Shown: positions 18,606 to 31,290 of the stretch, one piece after another
Position numbering within the stretch: the stretch's first letter is position 1
How the letters are laid out: every line of letters begins with the position of its first letter
DNA from: Roseateles violae
Lineage (GTDB): Bacteria; Pseudomonadota; Gammaproteobacteria; Burkholderiales; Burkholderiaceae_C
Length of the DNA: 64,000 bases
Direction of reading: 5' to 3'
Assembly (NCBI RefSeq): GCF_030410485.1
Contig: NZ_JAUHHC010000004.1
Location: forward strand, 570,128-634,127
Notes under the pieces: generated by a model
Database searches by the model: none
Seen by the model: the letters and a program-made list of their open reading frames with translations, nothing else
What the model was told of the DNA's origin: nothing
Position numbers and translations under genes: made by a program

Positions 18606-19877
18606 TCAGGCAGCGACTTCCTGGTCCAGGTCGAAGGCCTTGTGCAGCGCGCGCACGGCCAGCTCCATGTACTTCTCGTCGATGACGACCGAGGTCTTGA
18701 TTTCGCTGGTCGAGATCATCTGGATGTTGATGCCTTCCTCGCTCAGCGCGCGGAACATCTTCGAGGCGACGCCGACATGCGAGCGCATGCCGATGCCGAC
18801 GATGGAGACCTTGCAGATGCGCGGGTCGCCCATCACCTTGGCGGCATTGGTCGCCGGGCCGACGGTGTTCTGCAGCAGCTCCATCGTGCGCGCATAGTCA
18901 TTGCGGTGCACGGTGAAGGAGAAGTCGGTCTTGCCGTCCTGCGAGACGTTCTGGATGATGACGTCGATGTCGATATTGGCCTCGGCCACCGGGCCGAGGA
19001 TCTGGAAGGCGATGCCGGGCTTGTCGGGCACGCCCAGCAGGGTCACCTTGGCCTCGTCGCGGTTGAAGGCAATGCCGGAAACGACGGCTTGTTCCATTTT
19101 CTCGTCCTCTTCAAAACTGATCAGGGTGCCGGACTTGGCTTCCTCGGTGATGTCGATGTCCCAGGGCGTAAAGCTGGACAGCACGCGCAGCGGCACGCGG
19201 TACTTGCCGGCGAACTCGACCGAGCGGATCTGCAGGATCTTCGAGCCCAGCGAGGCCATCTCCAGCATCTCCTCGAAGGAGATCGTGTGCAGGCGGCGCG
19301 CCTCGGGCACGATGCGCGGGTCGGTCGTGTAGACGCCGTCGACATCGGTGTAGATCAGGCACTCGTCGGCCTTCATCGCGGCGGCAATCGCCACGGCCGA
19401 GGTGTCCGAGCCACCGCGGCCCAGGGTCGTGATGTTCTGTTCCTCGTCGACGCCCTGGAAGCCGGCGATCACGACGACCTTGCCGGCGGCCAGATCGGCG
19501 CGCACCTTGGCGTCGTCAATGCTCTCGATGCGTGCCTTGGTGTGCGAGGAGTCCGTCTGCACCGGCACCTGCCAGCCGGTGTAGCTGACCGCCTCCAGGC
19601 CCTCGGCCTGCAAGGCGATCGCCAACAGGCCCACCGAGACCTGCTCGCCGGTCGCGGCGATCATGTCGAGTTCGCGCATCAGCTCAGGGCTCGAACTGGC
19701 GGGCGAGAGCTCCTTGGCCAGGCCCAGCAGGCGGTTGGTTTCGCCGCTCATTGCCGAGGGCACGACGACCATCTGATGGCCGGCGCGCGCCCATTTGGCC
19801 ACGCGCTTGGCGACATTGCGGATACGGTCGGTGGAGCCCATCGAGGTGCCGCCGTATTTGTGAACGATCAAGGCCAT
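18606..19877 (-). CDS. lysC: aspartate kinase (class with two ACT domains)
   Basis: The 423-residue enzyme phosphorylates aspartate at the head of lysine, threonine and methionine synthesis. It shows KYGGTSMGS at the N-terminus, the substrate region TLGRGGSDTSAVAIAAAM and YTDVDGVYTTDPR. Two C-terminal ACT regulatory domains follow (about 265-420), with GVPDKPGIAFQI and GIGMRSHVGVASKMF. ATG 19877 starts directly at MALIVHKYGG, as the family does. It is followed by tRNA-Ser on the same strand. Feedback control through the ACT domains is expected from the family. Confidence 0.96.
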   Translation of the reverse strand: MALIVHKYGGTSMGSTDRIRNVAKRVAKWARAGHQMVVVPSAMSGETNRLLGLAKELSPASSSPELMRELDMIAATGEQVSVGLLAIALQAEGLEAVSYTGWQVPVQTDSSHTKARIESIDDAKVRADLAAGKVVVIAGFQGVDEEQNITTLGRGGSDTSAVAIAAAMKADECLIYTDVDGVYTTDPRIVPEARRLHTISFEEMLEMASLGSKILQIRSVEFAGKYRVPLRVLSSFTPWDIDITEEAKSGTLISFEEDEKMEQAVVSGIAFNRDEAKVTLLGVPDKPGIAFQILGPVAEANIDIDVIIQNVSQDGKTDFSFTVHRNDYARTMELLQNTVGPATNAAKVMGDPRICKVSIVGIGMRSHVGVASKMFRALSEEGINIQMISTSEIKTSVVIDEKYMELAVRALHKAFDLDQEVAA

Positions 19878-19977
19878 AAAGACTTCTGAAAGCGCGGAGT
19901 CAAAGGTCCCGGTCGGGAGTGGGTGCGCCGCGGTCGCAATCGATGATTCTAGCGGCGGCGCGCGGGCCCGCCGACGC

Positions 19978-21318
19978 TCAATCGGTGGCCGGATCGGGCA
20001 GCCAGCGCAGCCCGAACTGCGCCTGGCCGGGGGCGGCCAGCATGCGCGCGTCGATGCCCAGGCCGGCGGCGAACAGCAGCCGCTCGCCGGCAAACAGCAG
20101 CGGCCCCTCGCGTTGCCAGGCCGGCACGCCGGCCTCCTGATAGGCCTTCTTCAGGCTGCGCGCAGTGCTGCGCGGCGCGCGCTGGAACTGCTCGCCGCCC
20201 TGGCGCGCACGCAGGGTCAGGTCTTGCAGCAGACCGGCGGCGACGCCGCCCTGCATCACCGGCTCAACCCGCCAGGCACCGCCCCAGTCGGGCTGCGCAT
20301 GCATCCCGGCAAAGTCCAGCTTGACGATTTGCGAAGGCGGCGGCGGCGCTGCGGCGCCGTGCGACCAGCTCAGGCGGCCGCGGTAGAGCCGCAGCCAGCC
20401 CCCGGCGCAGGGCCAGGCCCCCTGCCCGGCGCGCGCCTCGTCACCGGCGAGCCGGCGGATCAGGCTGGCCGGCGCAATCTGGCCGGTCCGCCGCTGCAGC
20501 CAGGCACGCAGCGCATTGCTCGCCCGCGCCGGCGACAGCGCTTGCAGGCCGAGCAGATCGAGCCCCTGGCCCTCGCCAAGCGCCCGCAGATCCTCGTCGG
20601 CGATCTCCTGCAGCAAGGCCAGCGCCTGCTGGGCCCAGCCGGCCGATTGCGCCAGGCTCGCCTCGGCCTGCGGGAAGGCGGCGGTCAGCGACGGCCAGAC
20701 GGCCAGGCGCAGCCGGTTGCGCGCATGGCGCGGGTCGCTGTTGCTGTCGTCCTCGATGTGCTGCAGCGCGTGCTCGGCGATATAGGCCTCGATCGCCTCG
20801 CGTGGCTGATCCACCCAGGGCCGCGCCCAGCACAGGCCCTCGCGCCATTGCTGCGCCGGCATGCCGGCCAGGCCGGCCGCGCCGGCACCGCGCAGCGCCT
20901 GCAGCAGCAGGGTCTCGGCCTGGTCGCGCCGGTGCTGGGCCAGCAGCAGCAGATCGGTACCGGCCTCGCGGGCCATCTCGGCCAGGGCAGCGTAGCGGCC
21001 CTCGCGGGCCCAGGCCTCGATGCTTTCGGCCGCGGCCGGTTGCCCCGTCAGCCGACGCCATTGCAGGCGCAGCGGCAGCCCCTGCGCGACCCAGGCGGCG
21101 CATTGCCCTTCGCAATGCAGCAGCCAGGCGTCGGCATGAACGCTCAAGCCATGGTGCACGTGCAGGGCCAGCACCTCGAGGCCCAGTTCGCGGGCCTGCA
21201 TGGCGGTGGCATGCAGCAGCGCGGTGGAATCGCGGCCGCCGCTGTAGGCGACGGCCACGAGGCGGCGATCAGCGGTCCTTGGTGTCGCCGAAACGCCCAT
21301 AAGCCTGGATGCGCTCAT
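19978..21318 (-). CDS. tilS: tRNA(Ile)-lysidine synthetase
   Basis: The 446-residue enzyme converts C34 of tRNA-Ile(CAU) to lysidine. The PP-loop [14 protein letters not shown] near residue 25 binds ATP. Downstream are LHVHHGLS and the C-terminal TilS domain, with [13 protein letters not shown] and [16 protein letters not shown]. The start is uncertain: ATG 21318 and ATG 21300 both overlap the accA end, while GTG 21258 would give the short N-terminus [11 protein letters not shown] usual in relatives. I keep 21318 because AGGA precedes it. Co-transcription with accA is likely. Confidence 0.9.
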   Translation of the reverse strand: MSASRLMGVSATPRTADRRLVAVAYSGGRDSTALLHATAMQARELGLEVLALHVHHGLSVHADAWLLHCEGQCAAWVAQGLPLRLQWRRLTGQPAAAESIEAWAREGRYAALAEMAREAGTDLLLLAQHRRDQAETLLLQALRGAGAAGLAGMPAQQWREGLCWARPWVDQPREAIEAYIAEHALQHIEDDSNSDPRHARNRLRLAVWPSLTAAFPQAEASLAQSAGWAQQALALLQEIADEDLRALGEGQGLDLLGLQALSPARASNALRAWLQRRTGQIAPASLIRRLAGDEARAGQGAWPCAGGWLRLYRGRLSWSHGAAAPPPPSQIVKLDFAGMHAQPDWGGAWRVEPVMQGGVAAGLLQDLTLRARQGGEQFQRAPRSTARSLKKAYQEAGVPAWQREGPLLFAGERLLFAAGLGIDARMLAAPGQAQFGLRWLPDPATD

Positions 21319-22240
21319 AGCGGCGGTCCTGCAGCTCCTTGGGCTTCAGATCGCTGACCTGGCGCAGCGCATCGGACAGCGCGCGCTTCAGGTTGGAAGC
21401 CATCTGCTTCTGGTCGCGGTGCGCGCCGCCGACCGGCTCGTTGACGATCTTGTCGATCAGACCCATGGCCTTCAGGCGGTGGGCGGTGATGCCCAGCGCG
21501 TCGGCGGCATCGGCCGCGCGCTCGCTGCTCTTCCACAGGATGGAGGCGCAGCCCTCCGGCGAGATCACCGAATAGGCCGAGAACTGCAGCATCAGCACCT
21601 GGTCGGCCACGCCGATGGCCAGCGCGCCGCCGGAGCCGCCTTCACCGATGACAGTGGCGATGATGGGCACTTCCAGCTGCGCCATCTCGAAGATATTGCG
21701 GCCGATCGCCTCGGACTGGCCGCGCTCCTCGGCGCCAATGCCCGGATAGGCCCCCATCGTGTCGATGAAGGTGAAGACCGGCAGGCCGAACTTCTCGGCC
21801 AGCTTCATCAGGCGCAGCGCCTTGCGATAGCCTTCGGGGCGCGGCATGCCGAAGTTGCGCAAGGTGCGCTCCTTCGCATCGGCACCGCGCTGGTGGCCGA
21901 CGACCATGCAGGCCTGGCCGTTGAAGCGGGCCAGGCCGCCGACGATGGCCGCGTCATCGGCGAAATGACGGTCGCCGTGCAACTCCTGGAATTCGGTGAA
22001 GACCTCGGCGCAGTAGTCCAGGGTCTGCGGGCGCTGCGGATGACGGGCAATCTGGTAGACCTGCCAGGGCGCCACATTGGCGTAGACGTCCTTGGTCAGC
22101 TGCAGGCTTTTCTTGCTGAGCCGGTCGATCTCCTCGGAGATGTCGACGGCGGACTCGCTCTGCACATAGCGCAGTTCTTCGATCTTGGTTTCGAGCTCGG
22201 CGATCGGCTGCTCGAATTCGAGAAAATGTTTCTTGCTCAT
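21269..22240 (-). CDS. accA: acetyl-CoA carboxylase carboxyltransferase subunit alpha
   Basis: The 323-residue protein is full length. Typical segments are [65 protein letters not shown] and [15 protein letters not shown]. With AccD it transfers carboxyl from biotin to acetyl-CoA, producing malonyl-CoA for fatty-acid synthesis. It is followed by tilS in the same direction and preceded by the AlkA-type glycosylase, with cysS further upstream. Confidence 0.97.
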   Translation of the reverse strand: MSKKHFLEFEQPIAELETKIEELRYVQSESAVDISEEIDRLSKKSLQLTKDVYANVAPWQVYQIARHPQRPQTLDYCAEVFTEFQELHGDRHFADDAAIVGGLARFNGQACMVVGHQRGADAKERTLRNFGMPRPEGYRKALRLMKLAEKFGLPVFTFIDTMGAYPGIGAEERGQSEAIGRNIFEMAQLEVPIIATVIGEGGSGGALAIGVADQVLMLQFSAYSVISPEGCASILWKSSERAADAADALGITAHRLKAMGLIDKIVNEPVGGAHRDQKQMASNLKRALSDALRQVSDLKPKELQDRRYERIQAYGRFGDTKDR

Positions 22241-22291
22241 CCTGCGATTGGGTTCCGTTGTTGGGGCTTTTTGAGCCCGGCCCGGGAGTGA

Positions 22292-22945
22292 TCAATACTC
22301 CACCGGGAGCGGATCGAGGCTGCACCAAATGTACCATGTGGCCACCGAGCGATAAGGCGCCCAGGCCTCGCCGACCTCGCGCGCCTCGGCCCGCGAGACC
22401 GGCTCGCCCGAGAAGTAATTTTCGCTGATGCCCTTGATAAGGCCGACGTCGTCCAGCGGCATCACATTGGGCCGCATCAGGTGGAAGATCAGGAACATCT
22501 CGGCCGTCCAGCGGCCGATGCCGCGGATCGCGACCAGTTCCTCGATGATGGCCTCGTCGTCCATCTGCGCCCATTGCCTGACGTGGACGCTGCCGGCCTC
22601 GAAATGCTGGGCCAGGTCGCGCAGGTACTCGACCTTGCGCGCCGACAGCCCCGCCCCGCGCAGCGCCTCGACCGTCTGGGCCAGCACGGCGCCCGGCTGC
22701 ACCCGTGTCGACGGACCGGGCAGCAGGGCGGCGAACTTGTGCCAGACCGATTGCGCAGCCTTGACCGAGATCTGCTGGCCGATGATGGAGCGGGCCAGCG
22801 TCGTGAACGCATCGCCGCGCGCCTGCAGCCGCGCCTCGCCGAATTGCGGAATCAGCTTCTTCATCACCCGGTCGCGCTTGACCAGATGGCGGCAAGCCTC
22901 GTCCCAGTAGTCCGGGGTCACCCCGGCGGCATTCGCGCGCACCAC
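22292..22945 (-). CDS. DNA-3-methyladenine glycosylase II (AlkA-like, HhH-GPD)
   Basis: The 217-residue base-excision enzyme has the helix-hairpin-helix LVAIRGIGRWTAEMFLIFHL followed by the catalytic-Asp region PLDDVGL. Upstream is the conserved SIIGQQISVKAAQSVW. It removes alkylated purines from DNA. The start appears to be GTG (22945, or the next GTG codon), immediately after the cysS stop, since no upstream ATG exists without entering cysS. Two GTG codons in a row leave a one-residue ambiguity. Confidence 0.9.
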   Translation of the reverse strand: MVRANAAGVTPDYWDEACRHLVKRDRVMKKLIPQFGEARLQARGDAFTTLARSIIGQQISVKAAQSVWHKFAALLPGPSTRVQPGAVLAQTVEALRGAGLSARKVEYLRDLAQHFEAGSVHVRQWAQMDDEAIIEELVAIRGIGRWTAEMFLIFHLMRPNVMPLDDVGLIKGISENYFSGEPVSRAEAREVGEAWAPYRSVATWYIWCSLDPLPVEY

Positions 22946-22946
22946 C

Positions 22947-24326
22947 TCAGGCCTTCATCCAGGTCGTGCCGGTCGACGAATCCTGCAGGACGATGCCCTG
23001 GGCGAGCAGCTCGGCGCGGATGCGGTCGGCGCCGGCAAAATCCTTGGCCGCCTTGGCTGCCGCACGGGCGGCAATCTGCGCCTCGATCGCGGCCGCGTCC
23101 AGGCCGGTGCCCGCCTGCAGATACTGGCGCGGCGGCTGTTGCAGCACACCGAGCAAGGCGCCCAGTCGCTTCAGCAGCGCCGCATCCTGCGGGTCGCGCG
23201 TGCGGTTCAGCTGGTTGGCCAGTTCGAACAGCACGGCCAGCGCGCCGGGCGTGTTGAAGTCCTCGTCCATCGCCGCCTTGAAAGCGGCCGCCTGGGGCTG
23301 GGTCCAGTCGATTGCCGCGCCCTCATCGGCGATCTCGATGCCGTCCAGCGCCGTGTAGAGCCGGCGCAGCGCCGTGCGCGCGTCGTCGAGGCTGGCGTCG
23401 CTGAAATTGAAGGGGCTGCGGTAATGGGTGCGCAGCATGAAGAAGCGGATCGCCTCGCCATCGAACTTCTGCAGCACATCGGCAATCGTGAAGAAGTTGC
23501 CCAGGCTCTTGGACATCTTCTCGTTGTCGATGTTCAGGAAGCCGTTGTGCATCCAGAGATTGGCAAAGGGCTTGTCGAAGGCGCCCTCGCTCTGCGCGAT
23601 CTCGTTCTCGTGGTGCGGGAACTGCAGGTCCAGGCCGCCGCCATGGATGTCGAACTGCTCGCCCAGCAGCGCGCAGCCCATGGCCGAGCATTCGATATGC
23701 CAGCCCGGCCGGCCTTCGCCCCAGGGGCTGGCCCACTTGGCCTCGGCCGGCTCCTCGGCCTTGGCCGACTTCCACAGCACGAAGTCCAGCGGATCCTCTT
23801 TGCCGTCATCAACGGCGACGCGCTCGCCGGCGCGCAGTTGGTCGAGCGACTTGCCGCTGAGCTTGCCGTAGCCGGGGAATTTGCGCACCGCGTAGTTGAC
23901 GTCGCCGTCGCTCGCTTGATAGGCCAGGCCCTTGGCCTCGAGCTTGCCGATGATGTCCAGCATCTGCGGCACATAGTCGGTCGCGCGCGGCTCGTGCGTC
24001 GGGCGCACCAGGCCCAGCGCATCGAAGTCACGGTGCATCGCGGCGATCATCTCGTCGGTCAGCTGGCGGATCGTGATGCCGCGCTCCAGCGCCCGGCGGA
24101 TGATCTTGTCCTCGATGTCGGTGATATTGCGCACGAAGCTGACGTCGTAGCCGCTGGCCGACAGCCAGCGGTAGACGATGTCGAAGGCCATCTGCGAACG
24201 CGCATGTCCCATATGGCAGAGGTCGTAGACGGTGATGCCGCACAGATACATGCGGACCTGGCCGGGCACGAGAGGGACGAAGGGCTGGACCGCGCGGGTC
24301 AGCGAGTTGTAGATGCGAAGGGACAT
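22947..24326 (-). CDS. cysS: cysteinyl-tRNA synthetase
   Basis: The 459-residue class I synthetase has zinc-site CGITVYD, HIGH-type [35 protein letters not shown] and the KMSKS motif [13 protein letters not shown]-terminal DALR-like helical domain ends at about residue 455. It charges tRNA-Cys in the cytoplasm. The stop is followed at once by the glycosylase start. The gene is divergent to a TPR-protein gene. Confidence 0.97.
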   Translation of the reverse strand: MSLRIYNSLTRAVQPFVPLVPGQVRMYLCGITVYDLCHMGHARSQMAFDIVYRWLSASGYDVSFVRNITDIEDKIIRRALERGITIRQLTDEMIAAMHRDFDALGLVRPTHEPRATDYVPQMLDIIGKLEAKGLAYQASDGDVNYAVRKFPGYGKLSGKSLDQLRAGERVAVDDGKEDPLDFVLWKSAKAEEPAEAKWASPWGEGRPGWHIECSAMGCALLGEQFDIHGGGLDLQFPHHENEIAQSEGAFDKPFANLWMHNGFLNIDNEKMSKSLGNFFTIADVLQKFDGEAIRFFMLRTHYRSPFNFSDASLDDARTALRRLYTALDGIEIADEGAAIDWTQPQAAAFKAAMDEDFNTPGALAVLFELANQLNRTRDPQDAALLKRLGALLGVLQQPPRQYLQAGTGLDAAAIEAQIAARAAAKAAKDFAGADRIRAELLAQGIVLQDSSTGTTWMKA

Positions 24327-24523
24327 GAGCTCTTGGGGGCCGGTCGGCGCGGCAGCGGCAAAGGCTGCCGGACTCCGGGCAGCCGAGCGGCGTGCGCGCC
24401 TTAGAATGATTGTCAGTATACCGGCAGGGTGGGCGCGGGCAGCCCCGCAACGGGCCCGCAGCCGCCCTGCTCCACGGTGCTTTTCCGCACAATCCGCCCG
24501 CCTACCCGCTTATCGTCCCGCCG

Positions 24524-25063
24524 ATGCAAATCCGCCCCCGTTTCCAAACGCTGCTGTTGACGTTTCTGCTGCTGGCCCTGGCCGGCGGCGCCGCGCGTGC
24601 CGGCGATCTGGAGAACGCGCAGAAGCAGTGGCTGGCCGGCCAGCGCGCCCAGGCGGTGGCGACCCTGGAGTCGGCCGTTAAAAAGACGCCCGAGGATCCC
24701 AAGCTGCGCTTCGCGCTGGGCGTGATGCAGATGGAGATGGGCCAGCAGGACGCGGCACTGAATCTGTTCACGAGCCTGACCCAGGACTTCCCCGATCTGG
24801 CCGACCCCTATAACAACCTGGCCGTCATCCATGCCGGCCGCGGCGAGCTCGACCAAGCGCGCCAGGAACTGGAGCAGGCGCTGCGCCTGCAGCCCGAGCA
24901 TGCGCAGGCGCAGGAAAACCTCGGCGACGTGCTGCTACGTCTGGCGCTGCGCGCCTACCAGCGTGCGCAGTCGGCGCTGGCCGTGCCCTCGGAACCGCTG
25001 GCCCTGAAGCTCAAGCGCACGCAGGACTTGCTGCAGGCGTTGGTACCGGCGCGCAAGCCCTGA
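24524..25063 (+). CDS. exported tetratricopeptide-repeat protein
   Basis: The 179-residue protein has a signal peptide ([17 protein letters not shown]). About three TPR-type helical pairs follow: [47 protein letters not shown] and [21 protein letters not shown]. It is probably a periplasmic scaffold. It lies just upstream of two cyclophilin genes on the same strand (54-base gap), which suggests an envelope protein-folding context. The partner is unknown. Confidence 0.82.
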   Translation: MQIRPRFQTLLLTFLLLALAGGAARAGDLENAQKQWLAGQRAQAVATLESAVKKTPEDPKLRFALGVMQMEMGQQDAALNLFTSLTQDFPDLADPYNNLAVIHAGRGELDQARQELEQALRLQPEHAQAQENLGDVLLRLALRAYQRAQSALAVPSEPLALKLKRTQDLLQALVPARKP

Positions 25064-25117
25064 GCGACAGCTGGGCGACAATCGTTTTTCGCTTCGTCCA
25101 ACCACCCCTTACCAACG

Positions 25118-25690
25118 ATGCCGATCACCTCCATCCGCCGTGCCCTGGCCCTTGGCGTTGCGCTGCTGTTCACGGCCGCCGCCCAGGCCCAGGTCGTCAA
25201 ACTGAGCACCAACCAGGGCGATATCCGCATCCAGCTCGATGCGCAGAAGGCCCCCAAATCGGTCGCCAACTTCATCCAGTACGTGAAGGCCGGCCATTAC
25301 AACGGCACGGTCTTCCACCGCGTGATCGAGAACTTCATGATCCAGGGCGGCGGCTTCACGACCAAGATGGAACAGAGGCCGACCAAGGCGCCGATCCCGC
25401 TGGAGGTCGGCAACGGCCTGCAGAACCTGCGCGGCAGCGTCGCGATGGCGCGCACCGCCGACCCCAACTCGGCCACCGCCCAGTTCTTCATCAACACCGT
25501 CGACAACCCCTTCCTCGACGCCGCCAATGCGCGCGACGGCCTCGGCTACGCCGTGTTCGGCCAGGTGATCGAGGGCATGGAGGTGGTCGACAAGATCCGC
25601 GCCGTGCCCGTCGGCGACAAGGGCGGTCACCAGAACGTGCCGCTGACGCCGGTCATCATCAACAAAGCCATTGTGGAGTCCAAGAAATGA
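25118..25690 (+). CDS. ppiA: periplasmic cyclophilin-type peptidyl-prolyl isomerase
   Basis: The 190-residue protein has a signal peptide ending near AAQAQ, then a bacterial cyclophilin domain with [35 protein letters not shown] and [18 protein letters not shown]. It catalyses cis-trans isomerisation of prolyl bonds in exported proteins. Its stop overlaps the start of a second, signal-less cyclophilin as ATGA, so the pair is translationally coupled. Confidence 0.93.
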   Translation: MPITSIRRALALGVALLFTAAAQAQVVKLSTNQGDIRIQLDAQKAPKSVANFIQYVKAGHYNGTVFHRVIENFMIQGGGFTTKMEQRPTKAPIPLEVGNGLQNLRGSVAMARTADPNSATAQFFINTVDNPFLDAANARDGLGYAVFGQVIEGMEVVDKIRAVPVGDKGGHQNVPLTPVIINKAIVESKK

Positions 25691-26193
25691 GCAAATACGT
25701 CGAACTGCATACCAACCAGGGCCTGATCAAGGTCGAGCTGGACGAGGTCAAGGCCCCGGTCTCGACCGAGAACTTCCTCGCCTATGTGCGCAAGGGCCAT
25801 TACGACGGCACGATCTTCCATCGCGTCATCAAGGGCTTCATGATCCAGGGCGGCGGCATGGAAGTCGGCATGAAGCAAAAGCCGACCGATGCGCCGATCC
25901 AGAACGAGGCCAACAACGGCCTGACCAACGAGCACTACACCTTGGCGATGGCGCGCACCAATGCGCCGCATTCGGCCTCCAGCCAGTTCTTCATCAACAC
26001 CACGAACAACGGCTTCCTGAACTTCAAGTCCGAGTCGCCGTCCGGCTGGGGCTATGCGGTGTTCGGCAAGGTGATCGAGGGCAAGGACATCGTCGACAAG
26101 ATCGAGAAGGTCAAGACCGGCCGCTCGGGCTTCCACGACGACGTGCCGCTGGAAAACGTGATCATCGAGCGCGCGGTCGAAGTTGCTGCCTGA
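25687..26193 (+). CDS. ppiB: cytoplasmic cyclophilin-type peptidyl-prolyl isomerase
   Basis: The 168-residue cyclophilin lacks a signal peptide. It has [40 protein letters not shown] and [19 protein letters not shown]. It is the cytoplasmic partner of the preceding periplasmic isomerase, which it overlaps by four bases. The lpxH start overlaps its 3' end. Confidence 0.95.
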   Translation: MSKYVELHTNQGLIKVELDEVKAPVSTENFLAYVRKGHYDGTIFHRVIKGFMIQGGGMEVGMKQKPTDAPIQNEANNGLTNEHYTLAMARTNAPHSASSQFFINTTNNGFLNFKSESPSGWGYAVFGKVIEGKDIVDKIEKVKTGRSGFHDDVPLENVIIERAVEVAA

Positions 26194-26974
26194 TGCCGCA
26201 GCGGCAGGGCCCGCCGCCCTGCCCCAGTTTGCCGAGCTGAGGGCACCGGCCGATTGGCGCCGGATCGACCTGCTGTCCGATCTGCACCTGTCGCCCGACA
26301 CCCCGGCCACCTTCGAAGCGCTGGCCCGGCATCTCGGGGAAACCGCCGCCGAGGCGGTTTTTTTGCTGGGCGACATCTTCGAGGTCTGGGTTGGCGACGA
26401 CGCACGCCATGACCCCTTCGAGGCGCAATGCGTGGCGCTGCTGCGCACGGCATCCCGGCGGCTGCAGCTCTTCTTCATGGCCGGCAACCGCGACTTCCTG
26501 GTCGGGCCGGACATGCTGGCCGACTGCGGCATGCAGGGCCTGGCCGACCCGACCGTGCTGAACGCCTTCGGCCAGCGCTGGCTGCTGACCCATGGCGATG
26601 CGCTGTGCCTGGAAGATACGGCCTACCAGGCCTTTCGGGCCCAGGTGCGCAGCCCCGCCTGGCAGGCGGCGCTGCTGGCCAAGCCCCTGGCTGAGCGCCG
26701 CGAGATCGGCCGCCAGATGCGGGCCGCGAGCCAGGCCCAGCAAGCCGACCAGGAACTCTGGGCCGACCTCGACGCCGAGGCCTGCCGGCAATGGCTGCGC
26801 GCCGCTGGCTGCGCGGCGATGATCCATGGCCACACCCACCGGCCGCGCGAGCATGATCTTGGCGATGGCCTGAAGCGCCATGTGCTGTCCGACTGGGACT
26901 TCGAGGCGGAGCCGCCGCGCGGCGACCTGCTGCGACTGCGCCGGGCCGGGCTGCGGCGCATAGCTCTGGCCTGA
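26183..26974 (+). CDS. lpxH: UDP-2,3-diacylglucosamine diphosphatase
   Basis: The metallophosphatase of lipid A synthesis cleaves UDP-2,3-diacylglucosamine to lipid X and UMP at the inner membrane. Metal motifs are [38 protein letters not shown] and IHGHTHRP. No ATG or GTG exists ahead of the first motif in this frame. The most upstream usable codon is TTG 26183, overlapping ppiB by 11 bases, which gives 263 residues, close to family length. An ATG at 26193 is out of frame. Confidence 0.9.
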   Translation: MLPDAAAAGPAALPQFAELRAPADWRRIDLLSDLHLSPDTPATFEALARHLGETAAEAVFLLGDIFEVWVGDDARHDPFEAQCVALLRTASRRLQLFFMAGNRDFLVGPDMLADCGMQGLADPTVLNAFGQRWLLTHGDALCLEDTAYQAFRAQVRSPAWQAALLAKPLAERREIGRQMRAASQAQQADQELWADLDAEACRQWLRAAGCAAMIHGHTHRPREHDLGDGLKRHVLSDWDFEAEPPRGDLLRLRRAGLRRIALA

Positions 26975-26977
26975 ACG

Positions 26978-27736
26978 ATGATCTCCCGGCTCTGGGCCCG
27001 CTGGCGCGAGTCGCGCGCGCTGGAGCGGCACGCGATTCCCGATCCGCTGTGGGAGCTGACGCTGCTGCGCTACCCCTTTCTGGCGCGGCGCAGCGCCGAG
27101 GATCAGGCCGAGTTGCGGCGCCTCTCTTCGCTCTTCCTCGCCAGCAAGGAATTCCACGGTGTCGGCGGCTTCGTCGTCACCGACGAGGTCGCCCTGGCCG
27201 TCGCCGCCCAGGCCTGCCTGCCGGTCCTGCGCCTGGGCCTGGCCTGGTACGAGGGCTTTGTCGGCATCGTCATGCATGCGGACGAGGTCGTCGCCCAGCG
27301 CGAGTTTGTCGACGAGGACGGCGTTGTCCACCAGTACGAGGAGGAACTCGCCGGCGAGGCGATGGAGGGCGGGCCGCTGATGCTCAGCTGGTCGGCGATG
27401 GACGGCGACGGGCTGGAGGAGGACACCGTCTTTAACGTCGTCATCCACGAGTTCGCCCACATCATCGATATGCGCGACGGCATCGCCGATGGCGTGCCGC
27501 CGCTGGCCTCCGGCGCCGCACGCGCGGCTTGGCTGACGGTGATCGAGGCCGAGTGGCAGGACTTCTGCGAGCGTGTGGACGCCGGCAAGGACACGTTGAT
27601 CGATCCCTATGGCGCCGAGGCGCTGGAGGAATTCTTCGCGGTGTCGGTCGAGGCCTTCTTCATCGCCCCCGAGGCGATGAAAAAAGAGCAGCCGGCGCTG
27701 TACCGGCTGCTCTCGGACTTCTTCAGGCAGGGCTGA
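26978..27736 (+). CDS. M90-family zinc metallopeptidase, MtfA-like
   Basis: The 252-residue cytosolic protein has the HExxH zinc motif in VIHEFAHIIDMRDG near residue 155 and a downstream Glu-rich EALEEFFAVSVEAFF that would supply the third ligand. The N-terminal half has the MtfA pattern LERHAIPDPLWE and VAAQACLPVLRLGLAWY. E. coli MtfA acts on the glucose repressor Mlc. Whether that holds here is unknown. It follows lpxH with a 3-base gap. Confidence 0.88.
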   Translation: MISRLWARWRESRALERHAIPDPLWELTLLRYPFLARRSAEDQAELRRLSSLFLASKEFHGVGGFVVTDEVALAVAAQACLPVLRLGLAWYEGFVGIVMHADEVVAQREFVDEDGVVHQYEEELAGEAMEGGPLMLSWSAMDGDGLEEDTVFNVVIHEFAHIIDMRDGIADGVPPLASGAARAAWLTVIEAEWQDFCERVDAGKDTLIDPYGAEALEEFFAVSVEAFFIAPEAMKKEQPALYRLLSDFFRQG

Positions 27737-27739
27737 AGA

Positions 27740-30060
<2,321 letters not shown>

Positions 30061-30064
<4 letters not shown>

Positions 30065-30417
30065 GCGGCCTCCATAATGCACTGCAAAGGATGGCCGGCT
30101 CGCCTTGCGGCGGCCAGCACCAACTCCACCTTCGTGGCCGCGACGTCCTTCGTGAAGACGCCGCACACGCCGCGGCCCTCATGGTGGATTTTGAGCATGA
30201 TCTGGGTCGCTGTATCCAGGTCATGACGGAAATATTCCTGCAAAACCATCACGACGAACTCCATCGGTGTGAAATCGTCGTTCAGCAACAGCACCTGGTA
30301 CAGGCGCGGCGGCTCGGTTTTCTGCGGCACCCGCTCGACCGTGGTGACGCCGTCGCCGTCCTCGCGGGCGGGCTTCGGAGCCGCCGGCGACGGCGGTTGT
30401 GAGGGCAAATCTGGCAT
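30061..30417 (-). CDS. clpS: ATP-dependent Clp protease adaptor ClpS
   Basis: The 118-residue adaptor delivers N-degron substrates to ClpA. Family motifs are [38 protein letters not shown] and the C-terminal [10 protein letters not shown] flexible Pro-rich N-terminus precedes the domain. It is the first gene of the clpS-clpA operon. Confidence 0.95.
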
Positions 30418-30662
30418 GTTCCGATTCTATCGACAGCGGGTCTGAGCCGCTTGGCGCCGCGCTCTGTTCCATCTGGCGCCGGCCGGCGCGAATACAAGAG
30501 CAGCGTCCGCGCCGAAACCGGCCAGCGCACCAACCCAGGGTCTGGCCTTTTTGCCGCCAACCGCGGGTCTCCCCCAACCGGGCAGTTCCCAAATTGACAG
30601 GGGATTGACAGGGATTTGAGAATCCGTCCCGGTGCATAAGACACCCGGATGGAGGAGTTGTG

Positions 30663-30920
30663 ATGGCAATTGGGACTGTGAAGTGGTTCAACGACGCCAA
30701 GGGTTTTGGCTTCATCGAACCGGAGGCCGGTGGCGACGATGTGTTCGCCCATTTTTCGGCGATACAGATGGAAGGATTCCGCACGCTGAAGCAAGGCAGC
30801 CAGGTCAGCTATGACCTGGTCCAGGGGCCCAAGGGCCAGCTGGCGCAGAACATCGTGCAACTGGACACGCCGCCGGCCGCCGCGCAAGCGAGCGCGTCCA
30901 GCCTGAGTCAGGCCGCCTGA
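30663..30920 (+). CDS. cold-shock domain protein, CspA type
   Basis: The 85-residue protein has a full cold-shock domain with the RNP motifs KGFGFIEP and [10 protein letters not shown] short Ala/Ser-rich tail follows. It binds single-stranded RNA or DNA. GGAGG precedes ATG 30663; an in-frame GTG one codon earlier is less likely. It is divergent to clpS and followed by a strong terminator. This clpA-clpS-csp order is common in Betaproteobacteria. Confidence 0.94.
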   Translation: MAIGTVKWFNDAKGFGFIEPEAGGDDVFAHFSAIQMEGFRTLKQGSQVSYDLVQGPKGQLAQNIVQLDTPPAAAQASASSLSQAA

Positions 30921-30937
30921 GCGCCCCGCGCTCGATG

Positions 30938-30965
30938 AAAAAGGCCCGCGATCTGCGGGCCTTTT
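30938..30965. terminator. bidirectional terminator after the cold-shock gene
   Basis: AAGGCCCGC, loop GATCT and GCGGGCCTT form a nine-base stem. A-rich and T-rich flanks on the two sides make it usable from both strands. Confidence 0.85.
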
Positions 30966-31026
30966 GCATTTCCGAAATTTCCGGAATGCCGAGCGAAGCC
31001 ACCCAAGCGGGCGAGGACATCAGCAC

Positions 31027-31250
31027 CGCGCTGTCTCCATGGTTGGAGACGTAGAGGGAGCCGTCGGCGGCAAGGCGCCACGGCGCGCCCGCGTCGCCCG
31101 GCGTAAGCAAGCCGTTCCTCTCGTACTCGAGCACGTACAGGCTACCGTCGGCACCGGACTCCATATCGGTGATATGGATGAGGCCGGTTGCAAACACGGT
31201 CGGCGCGCCGCCGCTGGGCTGCCGGCCTCGGCGATATGGAGCCCGAGGCA
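31027..31250 (-). pseudogene. remnant of a ScyD/ScyE-like beta-propeller protein
   Basis: On the minus strand this stretch encodes GGAPTVFATGL, ITDMESGADGSLYVLEYERN, GLLTPGDAGAPWRLAADG and SLYVSNHGDSA, which resemble beta-propeller repeats of ScyD/ScyE-family exported proteins. A preceding IAEAGSP fragment lies in a different frame near 31230. The text jumps from one AADGS-type repeat to another, so most of the propeller is missing. No start codon, signal peptide or proper C-terminus remains. It is a decayed gene between csp and icd. Confidence 0.55.
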
Positions 31251-31290
31251 CGGGGCTTGCGGTCGATGGCAGGCGGTGCCGGCCCAGCGC

